DNA of 21,631 bases, from assembly GCA_036939755.1 (NCBI GenBank), contig JALLAZ010000134.1, positions 1 through 21,631 on the forward strand, read 5' to 3'. The DNA is from Stephanodiscus triporus. Lineage: Eukaryota > Bacillariophyta > Thalassiosirophyceae > Thalassiosirales > Thalassiosiraceae. Of the stretch, positions 1-8,485 are shown one piece after another (positions within the stretch are counted from its first letter, which is position 1; each line of letters opens with the position of its first letter). The notes beneath the pieces are model-generated. The model worked only from the letters and a program-made list of their open reading frames with translations, was not told where the DNA came from and did not search any database. The position numbers were made by a program, and so were the translations under genes.

Positions 1-184
1 CCCTCAATCTTAACTTTTTACGGTGCGGGAAAAAGTGCATTTTCTCGCGGAATTGGACCGCGTATATTACGGTACTGCAGGGAGGCTTACGATACGATAT
101 TGCGAAAATTTTGGCCCATATATGTATTTACATTATTGTAGGGGGGCAGGGCGGCGCGTGAGAAGACTTTACAGCGAGGCGTCC

Positions 185-1357
185 ATGTCTACCGAATCAA
201 TAGCCGTGGAAGGTAATTGGAAAGTCGTCACGTCTCAAGGGCCACGCACCCGCACGGTGTTGGCCCAAGAAGAAGAAAGAGATGCAGCGACTAAGCAAAA
301 ATGCGAAGAAGACAAACACGAATCGCCAGAAATTTCGACAGCAGATCTATTGGACCAACTTGAGAAGGCTATAATCCTTGGAAATGATGACAAAATTTTA
401 CTCTCGGCAAGACTGTTGATGGGCATTGATCATGGGCACTTACAGGCCGCACACCGCGATATATTACGAGAATCTATGTTATTCAAAAAGTTACTTCAGA
501 ATAACACAGCCTCTCTCGATGGTTGGGTAAAACAAGGGGAGCACACCGGGCGGCACAATTTCTCGATCTACTACAAGCTGAACGAATCCGGCCACGGACG
601 GGACCTCAGTTGTCGCCTTGAAACTGTCATCCACCCCGACCTTCTGGTGCCTATTATATCTGTTCTGAACGAAAGCGAGCTGTACTCTTCCTGGTTGCCT
701 GATTGGACTGTACCAAAGTTGCACGTTGTCAAATCAGAAAAGCTCCGACAAACAGGGCGGTGTTCGCAGATTGTTAATATAGAGACAGTTGTTCCATGGC
801 CACTGGCAAAAAGACAGGTGATTTTGAAGGCGGTTGCTTGTGACGACATTGACTGTCATCCAAGGGAGGAAGATGAAAATGAAATTGGTTGTCCAGGTGG
901 ATCTGGTGGCAGGATTCTTATTCGAATACAAAGCCTGGATACAGATACCAATGAGAACGAGGGATGGAAAGTATCTCCAGCAGACAAAGGTGTTGTTCGA
1001 ATGAAGGTGGACGGAGGATTCACAATAGAGAAATGTCCAGCAGGTCATCCGATGAAAAAATATGCTGTACAATATTATGAGAGAATAGAAAAACCACACT
1101 CTTCGCTACTATCAAAAGAAGCCCTAGCGTTGGTTACTTTCAGTTTTTGCGTTAACCCACAACTAAGCGGAGTGCCTAAATCTTTCATCGATTTCTTCCT
1201 ACGTCATGCAATAGGAAAAATGTGGAACATGTTCCTCGACGTTGCCGAGGAAGTGAAAAATGGGGAACGAAATGCTCATAGTGATGCAATCGCGATGAAG
1301 CGAGAATTGTATGATTGGGTAGAGGAACGCACTAAAGTCATGTTGGAGGTTAGATGA
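185..1357 (+). CDS. START-like lipid-binding domain protein
   Basis: This is an uninterrupted reading frame of about 390 residues. Residues ~111-380 resemble the START/Bet v1-like fold: a segment with WLPDW (residues ~170-174), then a strand-rich stretch on 'VPWPLAKRQVILKAVACDD', then a C-terminal amphipathic helix (FIDFFLRHAIGKMWNMF). START proteins bind a lipid or sterol in a closed cavity; the ligand here is unknown. The N-terminal ~100 residues are acidic and probably disordered. The frame is open from about position 14 but has no ATG until 122 and then 185. I prefer 185 because the translation before it looks unlike protein; 122 is the alternative, and an upstream exon outside the window is possible. 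No signal peptide or membrane segment is seen. The gene converges on the FAIM-like gene across 264 bp. The fold call is by pattern only and no specific subfamily is claimed. Confidence 0.6.
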   Translation: MSTESIAVEGNWKVVTSQGPRTRTVLAQEEERDAATKQKCEEDKHESPEISTADLLDQLEKAIILGNDDKILLSARLLMGIDHGHLQAAHRDILRESMLFKKLLQNNTASLDGWVKQGEHTGRHNFSIYYKLNESGHGRDLSCRLETVIHPDLLVPIISVLNESELYSSWLPDWTVPKLHVVKSEKLRQTGRCSQIVNIETVVPWPLAKRQVILKAVACDDIDCHPREEDENEIGCPGGSGGRILIRIQSLDTDTNENEGWKVSPADKGVVRMKVDGGFTIEKCPAGHPMKKYAVQYYERIEKPHSSLLSKEALALVTFSFCVNPQLSGVPKSFIDFFLRHAIGKMWNMFLDVAEEVKNGERNAHSDAIAMKRELYDWVEERTKVMLEVR

Positions 1358-1621
1358 AGTCGGAAATGGGTCCAATATCGCCGCCTGCATCCACTTTTCA
1401 AGCAGTTATAGAAATTTATTCTTTCAGGGAAATTTTTTTACCTACATGGGTGTTCTATGATCAACGCAAATAGAATGCCTTGTTTTCTAGAGTAGGTAGT
1501 GCGTTTACCAACAACAGAATTTCGTTTCATTGTAGTGACATTAATAACTCACTGCCCTCGCTATCTGCCTTCATTCATATGTACTTCCATATAAGGAGGG
1601 AAAACAAATAATTGTCTCTTT
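1358..1621. other. Convergent intergenic spacer
   Basis: This 264-bp AT-rich spacer between two convergent stop codons should contain both 3' ends. It includes CTAGAGTAGGTAG at about 1487-1499, a motif that recurs in other spacers of the window. No gene is visible. Confidence 0.6.
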
Positions 1622-2950
1622 TCAATACGCAGGAGCATATCCCATGTTTGGAGCATACTGCTGTTGCGGCTGGTTATGATGGTAGCCATAATTTGCCATC
1701 ATCGCCTGGGGCTTCCCTGGATGATATGCCTGCTGCAGCTGTCCTTGTTGATATCCCTGCTGCATCGCGGGAGTATGGTGAGTGTTCATAACTGGAGGAC
1801 GTACAGCCGAATTAATCTCTGACAGAGTGGGCGCCCTTCCTGCGAATCCCCAATTATTTCCCTGCTGATTCATTGTGCGAGGGGTCGACGTCTTGTTGCT
1901 ATAGGTCGGTGACTTCGTCGCAATGATATCATCTAAATTTACAAGATTTTTCATTGATTTGGTCATGACATCCATGCTCTCCTCTTTGACGGGAACGAGA
2001 GCTTCAGAGGCGATTTGGTGTGAAGTATCATGTGGAGCAGGTGAATAACTGGAGCTGTTATCGTAGGCACCTAGAATCTGATTGGAGATAACATCGAAGG
2101 ATTTCTGAGGTTGAGGAACAGCAACCGGCGCAAATTCGTCGTATGAGGACATGGAATACGACGAGCTGGACACAGCAAGGGAAGGCATGGAATACGACAT
2201 GGAAGAGGTAGGGAATTGGACTTGTGCTGGTGGCGCAAAGCGGGAGTGCATGGAGCTGAATTGCGTTGCGGACGCGGAAGATGTGATAGGCGTTGGAGGT
2301 TCACTGTCGAATAGGTCCACGGGCGCACTGCGACTTGTCAAAGGAGCCTCGTCGTCCTCGTCCTCGTCCTCGTCATCGTCGATGGCCATTCCAACGTACG
2401 AATACATCAAGGCCTCGGGGGGCTTAGCCGTCGTAGACGCGCGGGGCGCTCCCACTCCCCTGGACGCGCGCGGCCCACCCGTTCCTTCTCCCAGCTCGTA
2501 TATCTTCTTGAATGCAAAGTAACTCATCCCATCCAATTCCAGATCGAATTGCCGAACATTGGCATTCTCCCCGCCCAGCGGGGGGGTGCCACACGCGATG
2601 ATCTTTACGATGTGGTTTCCCGGGATGACCCAAGAGTACTCGAATCGCGTATTCCCCATGGCGGCCTTGGACATGTGTACCTCCCGTCCGTCCATGTACA
2701 CTTGGCGCTTTCCGGTCACGTGGGACCAGATCAGTACTACCTCGTGTTCCTCCCCGCGACAATCCACCGCCGTCTTACCGGACGAGATGGCGGAGGCGGA
2801 CGAGAAGCCGAACTGGAAGGTGATGCGACGCTTGGAGGCGGAGATGTGTTTGCCCGCCCTTTTGGCGCGAAAGTTGATTTGATAGGGGGGGTTGCGCGAC
2901 AGGTCGAACCGGGGAGTGTTCGTGCGGGAGGGGGATCTCATTGGTGGCAT
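1622..2950 (-). CDS. FAIM1-like domain protein with long disordered tail
   Basis: The 442-residue product begins at an ATG (complement of 2948-2950) and ends at TGA (complement of 1622-1624). Residues ~23-150 form a beta-rich module whose pattern (HEVVLIWSHVTGKRQVYMDG, then HIVKIIACGT, then RQFDLELDGMSYFAF) resembles the FAIM1 beta-sandwich family: a GKR.VYVDG-like hairpin followed by a YE/FDLEIDG strand pair. Animal FAIM1 modulates apoptosis and protein aggregation; no function is inferred here. After residue 150 the chain is low complexity: an acidic run at ~191-201 encoded by a GTC/CTC-type microsatellite, a Ser/Tyr/Pro-rich middle, and a Gln/Tyr/Pro-rich end (QQGYQQGQLQQAYHPG) reminiscent of prion-like or scaffold regions. 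It is divergent from the GNAT gene across ~440 bp. The domain call is moderate; the tail is certain. Confidence 0.65.
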   Translation of the reverse strand: MPPMRSPSRTNTPRFDLSRNPPYQINFRAKRAGKHISASKRRITFQFGFSSASAISSGKTAVDCRGEEHEVVLIWSHVTGKRQVYMDGREVHMSKAAMGNTRFEYSWVIPGNHIVKIIACGTPPLGGENANVRQFDLELDGMSYFAFKKIYELGEGTGGPRASRGVGAPRASTTAKPPEALMYSYVGMAIDDDEDEDEDDEAPLTSRSAPVDLFDSEPPTPITSSASATQFSSMHSRFAPPAQVQFPTSSMSYSMPSLAVSSSSYSMSSYDEFAPVAVPQPQKSFDVISNQILGAYDNSSSYSPAPHDTSHQIASEALVPVKEESMDVMTKSMKNLVNLDDIIATKSPTYSNKTSTPRTMNQQGNNWGFAGRAPTLSEINSAVRPPVMNTHHTPAMQQGYQQGQLQQAYHPGKPQAMMANYGYHHNQPQQQYAPNMGYAPAY

Positions 2951-3394
2951 GGTTTACTCTCGATGTATGAAAATAAGATGTCTTTTGCGAGGACGGGGAT
3001 AAAATAATAAGAAGTGTTGTTGCCTTGAGAGAGTGTAAGGAGTGATCGTGCTCAGGAATGACGACCAAGCTTGCGTGTGCGTGGAGGTGTGGCTCTGATA
3101 GAGATACACAGCATTTTTTGGTTGGCTTGTCTCTACGAAGAAAAGAGTGAAGCTCAGTGGCCTATGTTGTACCATACTCTCTAGAGTGGTGTGGAGCCAA
3201 ATCCAAGAGAAAACAACGCTGGGGAAAGGACAAAAAAATGGAAGTTCCAGGTACAAAATAGGAGTCTTCCAACGGAACTGTACCATTATTTCTCACCTGG
3301 TTCTTTTACACGACTCAAAACTCTAACGTCCGGCCATTTTTAGGCGGAGGCCGAGGAACTCATGTTGTTGTCGCATCGCTCCGAGAGCGGCAGG
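2951..3394. promoter_or_regulatory. Divergent promoter region (FAIM-like / GNAT)
   Basis: About 440 bp lie between two divergent starts, so promoters and 5' UTRs of both genes must be here. The stretch is pyrimidine-rich on the minus strand. Open frames on that strand lack support. I cannot identify a convincing core-promoter element. Confidence 0.5.
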
Positions 3395-4603
3395 ATGAAA
3401 TCATTGACGATTCGCATCTTATTCATATCGCAGTCAATACTGTCGTCTTTGGCATTCACTTTACCTGCTCGTCACTTAACAGCAGTCAAGAGCGCAGGCA
3501 AGGACACATGCATAGGAAATCGCCATCGCCATCGCCATCGCCATCATAGGTCATCTTCAGCAAACTTAGTGCCATTTTCAGATGCATGGAATGCAGGTGA
3601 TGACGGCCTGCAATCGACATCGTTTTCGAATCTCCTTCGAAAGATTGGGTGCCGTTCAATCAACTCAGACGGGATGTTGACACTGTTTTCTGATGACGAG
3701 AATGAGCAATTCCGACTCTATTTAGCAACGGATGTCGACGATCTCCCTCCCATTGCAAAACTCACAATCAATGTCTTTGATGCAACAGCAATTACACTCT
3801 CTAGCGCATCATCTTGGAATGCATTCGAAAAGGCTGTACTTGGAGCTGTCGTTGAACCAGCCATTGGGATGTACAATGCCTGGGCGCAGTCAGTGGGCTA
3901 TACCGAAGTGTTGTCAGGTTTGAGAAGACGAATGAGGAATCGAATGGCAGACTCCCGGAATGATGGAGAGAAAAATTATGAGTGGCTCGCTCCTTTGGTT
4001 GTGCCCAATAATGATTCATCAAAAAAAGACATGTCGAACGAGAGCGAGATATCTTTGGAAGACATCGCTTCTCGATCATCTCTCATTCTTGCATTGGCAC
4101 GACACACCCCTTCAGAAGGAGAGGAAATAGAAGTTGTTGCATCTGTTGAATTGAGATTGCAGCCCACAGACGCCAAGATACCTTTCTCTCAACCATGGTT
4201 AGATAATTTGGAAAGAAGGATGGTTCGCTCGTTACCATTTTTGAATAGAAAGTCGATAACTAATGTAACAGGGGATGAATTAATGGCATCTGATGGTCAC
4301 GCCACAAAAGTTGAAACAGGCAAAAGCAATAGTCCTCCTCTGCGTCCATACCTCTGCAACCTTTGCGTGGCGCCAAATCAGCGCAAATTGGGAATAGGTC
4401 TTGCCCTGTGTCACATAGTTGAAGCCATCGCACAAGAGAAATGGTCATATTGTCATATTTATCTACACGTCGATCCGACTAATGATGCTGCAAGGAAATT
4501 GTATGAGAGGGAGGGATACGTTGATGTGGGCAGGAGATGGAATGCAATTTGGGCTGGTGGTGCGAGCGAAATCAGCTATTATGTGAAGAGATTGAGAGGA
4601 TAG
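3395..4603 (+). CDS. GNAT-family N-acetyltransferase, putatively plastid-targeted
   Basis: The product has 402 residues from the ATG at 3395. An in-frame ATG at 3362 would add 11 polar residues ahead of a clear signal peptide, so 3395 is preferred. Residues 1-20 (MKSLTIRILFISQSILSSLA) are followed by FTLPARH, matching the heterokont plastid presequence with Phe at +1. A His/Arg run (residues ~43-51) follows, encoded by a CATCGC hexanucleotide repeat. The acetyl-CoA site is near the C terminus: PYLCNLCVAPNQRKLGIGLA (from residue ~318), containing R-x-x-G-x-G/A (R330, G333, G335), then HVDPTNDAARKLYEREGY, the usual late GNAT strand-helix unit. This resembles plastid GNATs that acetylate N termini or lysines; the substrate is unknown. 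About 180 residues between the presumed N-terminal GNAT helices and the core are charged and poorly conserved in appearance. Confidence 0.85.
   Translation: MKSLTIRILFISQSILSSLAFTLPARHLTAVKSAGKDTCIGNRHRHRHRHHRSSSANLVPFSDAWNAGDDGLQSTSFSNLLRKIGCRSINSDGMLTLFSDDENEQFRLYLATDVDDLPPIAKLTINVFDATAITLSSASSWNAFEKAVLGAVVEPAIGMYNAWAQSVGYTEVLSGLRRRMRNRMADSRNDGEKNYEWLAPLVVPNNDSSKKDMSNESEISLEDIASRSSLILALARHTPSEGEEIEVVASVELRLQPTDAKIPFSQPWLDNLERRMVRSLPFLNRKSITNVTGDELMASDGHATKVETGKSNSPPLRPYLCNLCVAPNQRKLGIGLALCHIVEAIAQEKWSYCHIYLHVDPTNDAARKLYEREGYVDVGRRWNAIWAGGASEISYYVKRLRG
3521..3546. repeat. CATCGC hexanucleotide microsatellite
   Basis: About four tandem CGCCAT/CATCGC units lie within the GNAT coding region and encode the alternating His-Arg run just after the predicted targeting presequence. 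Being a multiple of three, length changes would preserve the frame. Confidence 0.9.
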
Positions 4604-4828
4604 GTTGGCGCGAAGAAACTTCGAAGCCAAACGCCTCCCCGATACGTAACTGCAGAGTAGAAGAAAAAATTATATTTTCCGCCTGCCTCCCCCGCTCCTC
4701 TTACTGCTCGATCTGCGTCCAAACAAAAACTGATGCTATCGAAAAAGGGTGAAATAGGAAAATCTACAATTACTGGTATGATTTAGAAAATCGTAGTACA
4801 GGAATCGCATTGGAAAAACAACTAAGTG
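4604..4828. other. Convergent intergenic spacer
   Basis: These 225 bp lie between the GNAT stop and the stop of the tandem thioredoxin-fold gene. The spacer should carry both 3' UTRs. No gene or notable repeat is seen. Confidence 0.6.
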
Positions 4829-5845
4829 TTATCCCTTCACTGTATAAACAGCTTCTAAATACTTCACAATTTCAGCCCCCTCAAACATCTCAACTCCCGT
4901 GTTAGCATCCACAAGATATGGCACCTGAAATCGCCCCACTTTATCTACCATACGATCTCTATTCTTTGACCCTCTTGAGCAACTCACTATCGTATGTGGC
5001 AATCCCAGAGTCGACAATTTCTCCTTTACAGGACGAACAAATGGACTGCATTCGTAAGCCCACAGCTCTAGAGGTTTCATGCTCGCGTTGTCAGGTCGAG
5101 CAGTTGATTGTTGAACCATCCCTATACTGCCGCGGATCATGATTGCCATTTGAGATGTTGCCAACGAAAACTCCTCAAAAGTAATAGGCCAGAGAGCCTT
5201 CGGATCATACGATGAAGTTGGAGGTTCATACTGTTCCAAGAGATATTCGATTATATTTTCATCGCCAAGTATTGTTTTATCAACATTGGGGTCCACGATG
5301 CAAGGAAGAAGATTGTACATGTACGGACCGAAGCAAGGTCGGCATTCGTATGTTATGTCCAATAGATTCATCATTTCTCGAACGCGTTTGCATCGAGGAG
5401 ACGACTCATTGTCATATAGAACAATTACCTCCTCAGGACGAGTAGCCTGCTCCAAAACGGAACTAGAATCGCGTATCCGAAATGGTCCGAGTTGCAAAGC
5501 GTACGTCCCGTCCTCTGGGGAGAATAAAGTTTCCACTTTCCAACCCAAGACGAATGCGCCAGTGGCTAAACGAAGTGCCAACCCTGTCGATGCCGTGAAA
5601 AATCCTCCAAGATTTGTTGACTCGGTGATTGTCAGTGGACGTGGCTCAGGTGAAATAAAATCAAGCGGCACCTCTACTTTGGGCCATTGGCTTCGGCCAA
5701 ACAGGTTCAATTTTTGTCCAGAATTGACATGACTGCGTGCCATGCCGACATGCTTGGTGGAGAACAGTAAGAGGCCGTGGACGCATGATAGAAATAACAC
5801 TGGTGCAGCAAGAGCAACAGGTCGGATAGAGGAGTGCCGGCTCAT
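4829..5845 (-). CDS. Tandem GST_N/glutaredoxin-like fold protein, putatively plastid-targeted
   Basis: The 338-residue product starts at ATG (complement of 5843-5845). Residues ~8-28 are a hydrophobic signal-like segment, followed by a basic, Ser-rich stretch compatible with a bipartite plastid presequence. Two thioredoxin-fold GST_N-like modules follow. The first (~138-206) is VIVLYDNESSPRCKRVREMM, then LLPCIVDPN and ENIIEYLLEQY. The second (~259-335) is LELWAYECSPFVRPVKEKL, then FQVPYLVDANTG and FEGAEIVKYLEAVY. Each has the expected beta-alpha-beta order, a Pro at the cis-Pro position (P181, P309), and an E/N-x-I-x-x-YL helix. Candidate thiols are Cys152 (SSPRC) and Cys266 (CSPF); neither module has CxxC. 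Plants have plastid proteins with the same tandem arrangement (At5g03880 type, from memory), with no settled reaction. No GST C-terminal helical domain is present. Confidence 0.8.
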   Translation of the reverse strand: MSRHSSIRPVALAAPVLFLSCVHGLLLFSTKHVGMARSHVNSGQKLNLFGRSQWPKVEVPLDFISPEPRPLTITESTNLGGFFTASTGLALRLATGAFVLGWKVETLFSPEDGTYALQLGPFRIRDSSSVLEQATRPEEVIVLYDNESSPRCKRVREMMNLLDITYECRPCFGPYMYNLLPCIVDPNVDKTILGDENIIEYLLEQYEPPTSSYDPKALWPITFEEFSLATSQMAIMIRGSIGMVQQSTARPDNASMKPLELWAYECSPFVRPVKEKLSTLGLPHTIVSCSRGSKNRDRMVDKVGRFQVPYLVDANTGVEMFEGAEIVKYLEAVYTVKG

Positions 5846-6453
5846 CCTAGAGAACTAGCTGGACACGATGCTTGAATGGTGAACGCACGAGGGCGTGTGT
5901 GATCAGTGGTCAGTGGTGGTGGAAGAGAGAGCAATAATGTTGCTAAAAATAAAAATGGTAGAGTAGGGTATCCTAGTATGGTTGTAAGTAGATAAGTACG
6001 TACGGAGACGCCACGAAATGCCAGCATATGTTTTTTGTGTGCGACAGAACTTTCCCCCTCCCCAAACAGCTTCAACGCACAGACGCACGCAGAATCTCTC
6101 TTCTCTTTCCGTCACCTGACAGAGCGGGGGAAAAGTCGGCGCACTGAATCTACATGCCTACCTAGAGTAGGTAGGTATCTCTCTATCTACCCAAGATAAA
6201 CAAAAAATAAAACAACGTCAATCAGGGGAGCGAGAACATAATACGATATCCCGGAAGTCCAGAAGATTCAATTGAAACCAAAACGATCGTTGTTGGATGA
6301 CGCGGTGATTATTTATTTGACATCCTCATCTCTTGGTTTTCAACTATCTCTAGAGTAATCCACAATTTGGGTTCCCCGTTGGCCGTGGCTTACTCCACAG
6401 CCCATTGTCGGGAGAGAACCCCCTTTCCATTCATTCGATAGCACAGTGACAAC
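5846..6453. promoter_or_regulatory. Divergent intergenic region with hairpin motif
   Basis: This 608-bp spacer lies between two divergent genes. It holds promoters and 5' UTRs of both, but no convincing gene; the short frames on the minus strand read as low-complexity translation. It contains the TAGAGTAGG motif at ~5959 and a 7-bp-stem hairpin at 6157-6175. TATA-like AT stretches at ~5945 and ~6190-6215 cannot be assigned. Confidence 0.5.
6157..6175. repeat. Inverted repeat CCTACCT-AGAGT-AGGTAGG
   Basis: This is a perfect 7-bp stem with a 5-base loop in the divergent spacer upstream of the F-box/DUSP gene. It is followed by a further GTA and a pyrimidine-rich run. The loop and right arm repeat the TAGAGTAGG motif seen at ~1489 and ~5959. 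Confidence 0.75.
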
Positions 6454-8485
6454 ATGAGTCTCAAGTCTCCCCTCACGCTGGTAGCCTTTCCCCGGGAGCT
6501 TCATTTGAACATATTGACATTTTTACGGGCCACAGATTTGAGCGCTTTGCAACAATCGTCGCGGTGCTTCAATAATCGAGATTTGATTGCGGAGGTTGTC
6601 GACCATTATGCCAATGTGGTGGTGAGTGTGGGCACTGCGTTCGAAGTGCTCTCATTGCAGCTTTCTGTGGCTGATTTATCTGGTTTGCTATATATCTTCG
6701 CTCTCGTTATTTTTTCCAGTATCCGAGTGATTTAACCGATGGATTTGATACCCCCATTGTCAGTGGAGAAGTTACGTCTGTTGCTGTTGCTGCCAAGAAG
6801 GGGACCAAGAAGACCAATGCAGAACAGGCGACAGTATTTTCTTCCACAATCGCAACCCATGCACAAAGGGTATACACATACGAAATGTTGCGGTGAGTAC
6901 TCCCTTCCGCACTCCTTCGAACCAGCCCAGCCGCTCTCGCACCTCACAAACCGCTCTCACGCTCACACCTCAGCAATATGGAAATGCTTGTAGTAGCACG
7001 TGTCCTCTCCCGTCCAGAGCCTCCTGTCCATGAACGAACGTCGTGCTTTTATGTTTCGAAGTCGTGGTGTCGTGCCGCACTTCGTTGGCTTGAGGTGCAG
7101 GAGGAAGAGAGGAAGGAACAGGCTGAACGGCGACGTGCAGCACATGATGCCAAATTGGAAATTTGTGCATCTCCCAAGGTTTGGAAAGGCGGTCACGGTA
7201 AAGGTCATGGATCATCAGGGAAGAAGAAGCTCACGAGGAAAGAGCAGAAACAGAGGGATCGTAGGATGTCGGATTCGATGCCTCCGTGGTCGAATATTAA
7301 TGATGATATTGTGTGAGTTAAAGTGCTCTGGCATATTAGTACCCTACTGGTCTTACTCACGACACATGATCTTTCTGCAGGTGTGAGCACGGCAGTCTCA
7401 AGCAATGCAACTCCAAATCCGCCCGGGCTCGCCGTCGTGTAATGGACAAGCAAGCCTGGAAGGTCCTTAAAAAACTCTATCCTGATTCTGTTCCACTCGA
7501 GGGAACAGCCGTGTGTCTCATGTGTGCTGCCGAGGCAGAGACTGCAAAGAAGGCCGAGAGTGATAAGAAAGAGGAGGAGAAGGCTGATCGAAAAAAGCCA
7601 CTGGCATGTCCTTTAGTCCGAGGGTTCTTCACACGTGGATCGAAGGGTTATCCTCTGAATTGTGTGGTTCCTCTACAATCGTTCCCACCTCTCGAATTCT
7701 TCTGCTCGAAATCACAATATGCAGGGTTGGGCACGACGCTGTGCTGTCCTCTTTTACCAGGAGTGTATTGTGCTATGCCCCGTAGCTGGTGTTATCGATG
7801 GCGCAAGTACATCAAGACAGGGGAGGGTGGGTTCCCACCCCCACCGGATGGCAGTGAGGTTTTGTGCGAGGCACACAACCTGCCGCTCATCCCTCCTCAC
7901 TTAGAATCGTTTTTACTTGGGGAGACGCCCTCCTTACTGGGTGGAGGTATTGTTACGCAAACTTCTAACAACGCGGAAGATTGCACAGCCTCCATTCCCG
8001 TTGGTGCTGGGGCAGCTTCTTTGTCAACATCAAGATCACACTCTGACTCTGCGACATATCAAGCCCTTCGCGCCGCGGGTTTGACGGAGTCTGATCTGCA
8101 TGCTCAGCTAGTAGCCATGGCAAGGATAGAAGAGGATATGCGACGTGCTCACATTCATGACATTCAACAGCTCAGGGAAGACGGCGATTCTCTGGGATTG
8201 AAACAGCAAGACCGGACTCTTGCGAATGAGCAGCTGGACCGGGAGAATCGTGTCGTTGTAGAAATTCTCACCGATGACGAAATCACAGCATTGGAAGGAT
8301 ATTGGCCAAGGTGTCATTTTGGTACGTACGCGTTACGTTTTGCCGTTGTGGAGGACAGCTCAAGTGGTTGTGGTATGGAAATTCAATGGGGTACTGCACC
8401 ATGTAGGGAATGTGATCCATCTAGTCGATCGAAGACCAAAGTCGTAGTGCGCAACCGTTTACAGAAACGGGTCTACGGTATATGA
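6454..8485 (+). CDS. F-box protein with USP48-like DUSP domains, no peptidase domain
   Basis: I infer four exons: 6454-6621, 6720-6892, 6974-7312 and 7381-8485. Together they make 1785 nt, an exact 594 codons plus stop, and each junction keeps frame with a GTGAGT donor and CAG acceptor. Residues ~8-52 (FPRELHLNILTFLRATDLSA...) are an F-box, which normally docks SKP1 in SCF ubiquitin ligases. Residues ~135-270 contain a DUSP-like unit (TSCFYVSKSWCRAALRWLE) and a CEHG...C...CLMC cysteine cluster. Residues ~355-405 contain another (VYCAMPRSWCYRWRKYI...DGSEVLCEAH). Residues ~528-573 (ITALEGYWPRC...WGTAPCRECDPS) resemble the third repeat of USP48/plant UBP26. No Cys/His-box USP peptidase is present. 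Residues ~310-350 look non-domain-like and may hide an unrecognised short intron. It probably recruits substrates or partners rather than cleaving ubiquitin. Confidence 0.78.
6622..6719 (+). other. Intron 1 of the F-box/DUSP gene
   Basis: 98 bp with donor GTGAGT and acceptor TTTTTTCCAG, phase 0. Removing it joins ...YANVV to YPSDLTDGF and avoids a stop in the unspliced frame. Confidence 0.85.
6893..6973 (+). other. Intron 2 of the F-box/DUSP gene
   Basis: 81 bp with donor GTGAGT and acceptor CACCTCAG, phase 2, splitting an Arg codon (CG|C). It is pyrimidine-rich ahead of the acceptor. Confidence 0.85.
7313..7380 (+). other. Intron 3 of the F-box/DUSP gene
   Basis: 68 bp with donor GTGAGT and acceptor TTTCTGCAG, splitting a Val codon (GT|G). 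Splicing restores the CEHG motif of the first DUSP region. Confidence 0.85.

Noticed and set aside
2861..2872. Perfect E2F consensus TTTGGCGCGAAA
   Set aside because: It lies inside the FAIM-like coding region and encodes part of the domain, so it is more likely a coding coincidence. It also shows that such words are not specific in this window.
5842..6115. Two minus-strand open frames of 70-77 codons upstream of the tandem thioredoxin-fold gene
   Set aside because: They overlap in different frames within a promoter/5' UTR, with no motif or codon pattern to support either.
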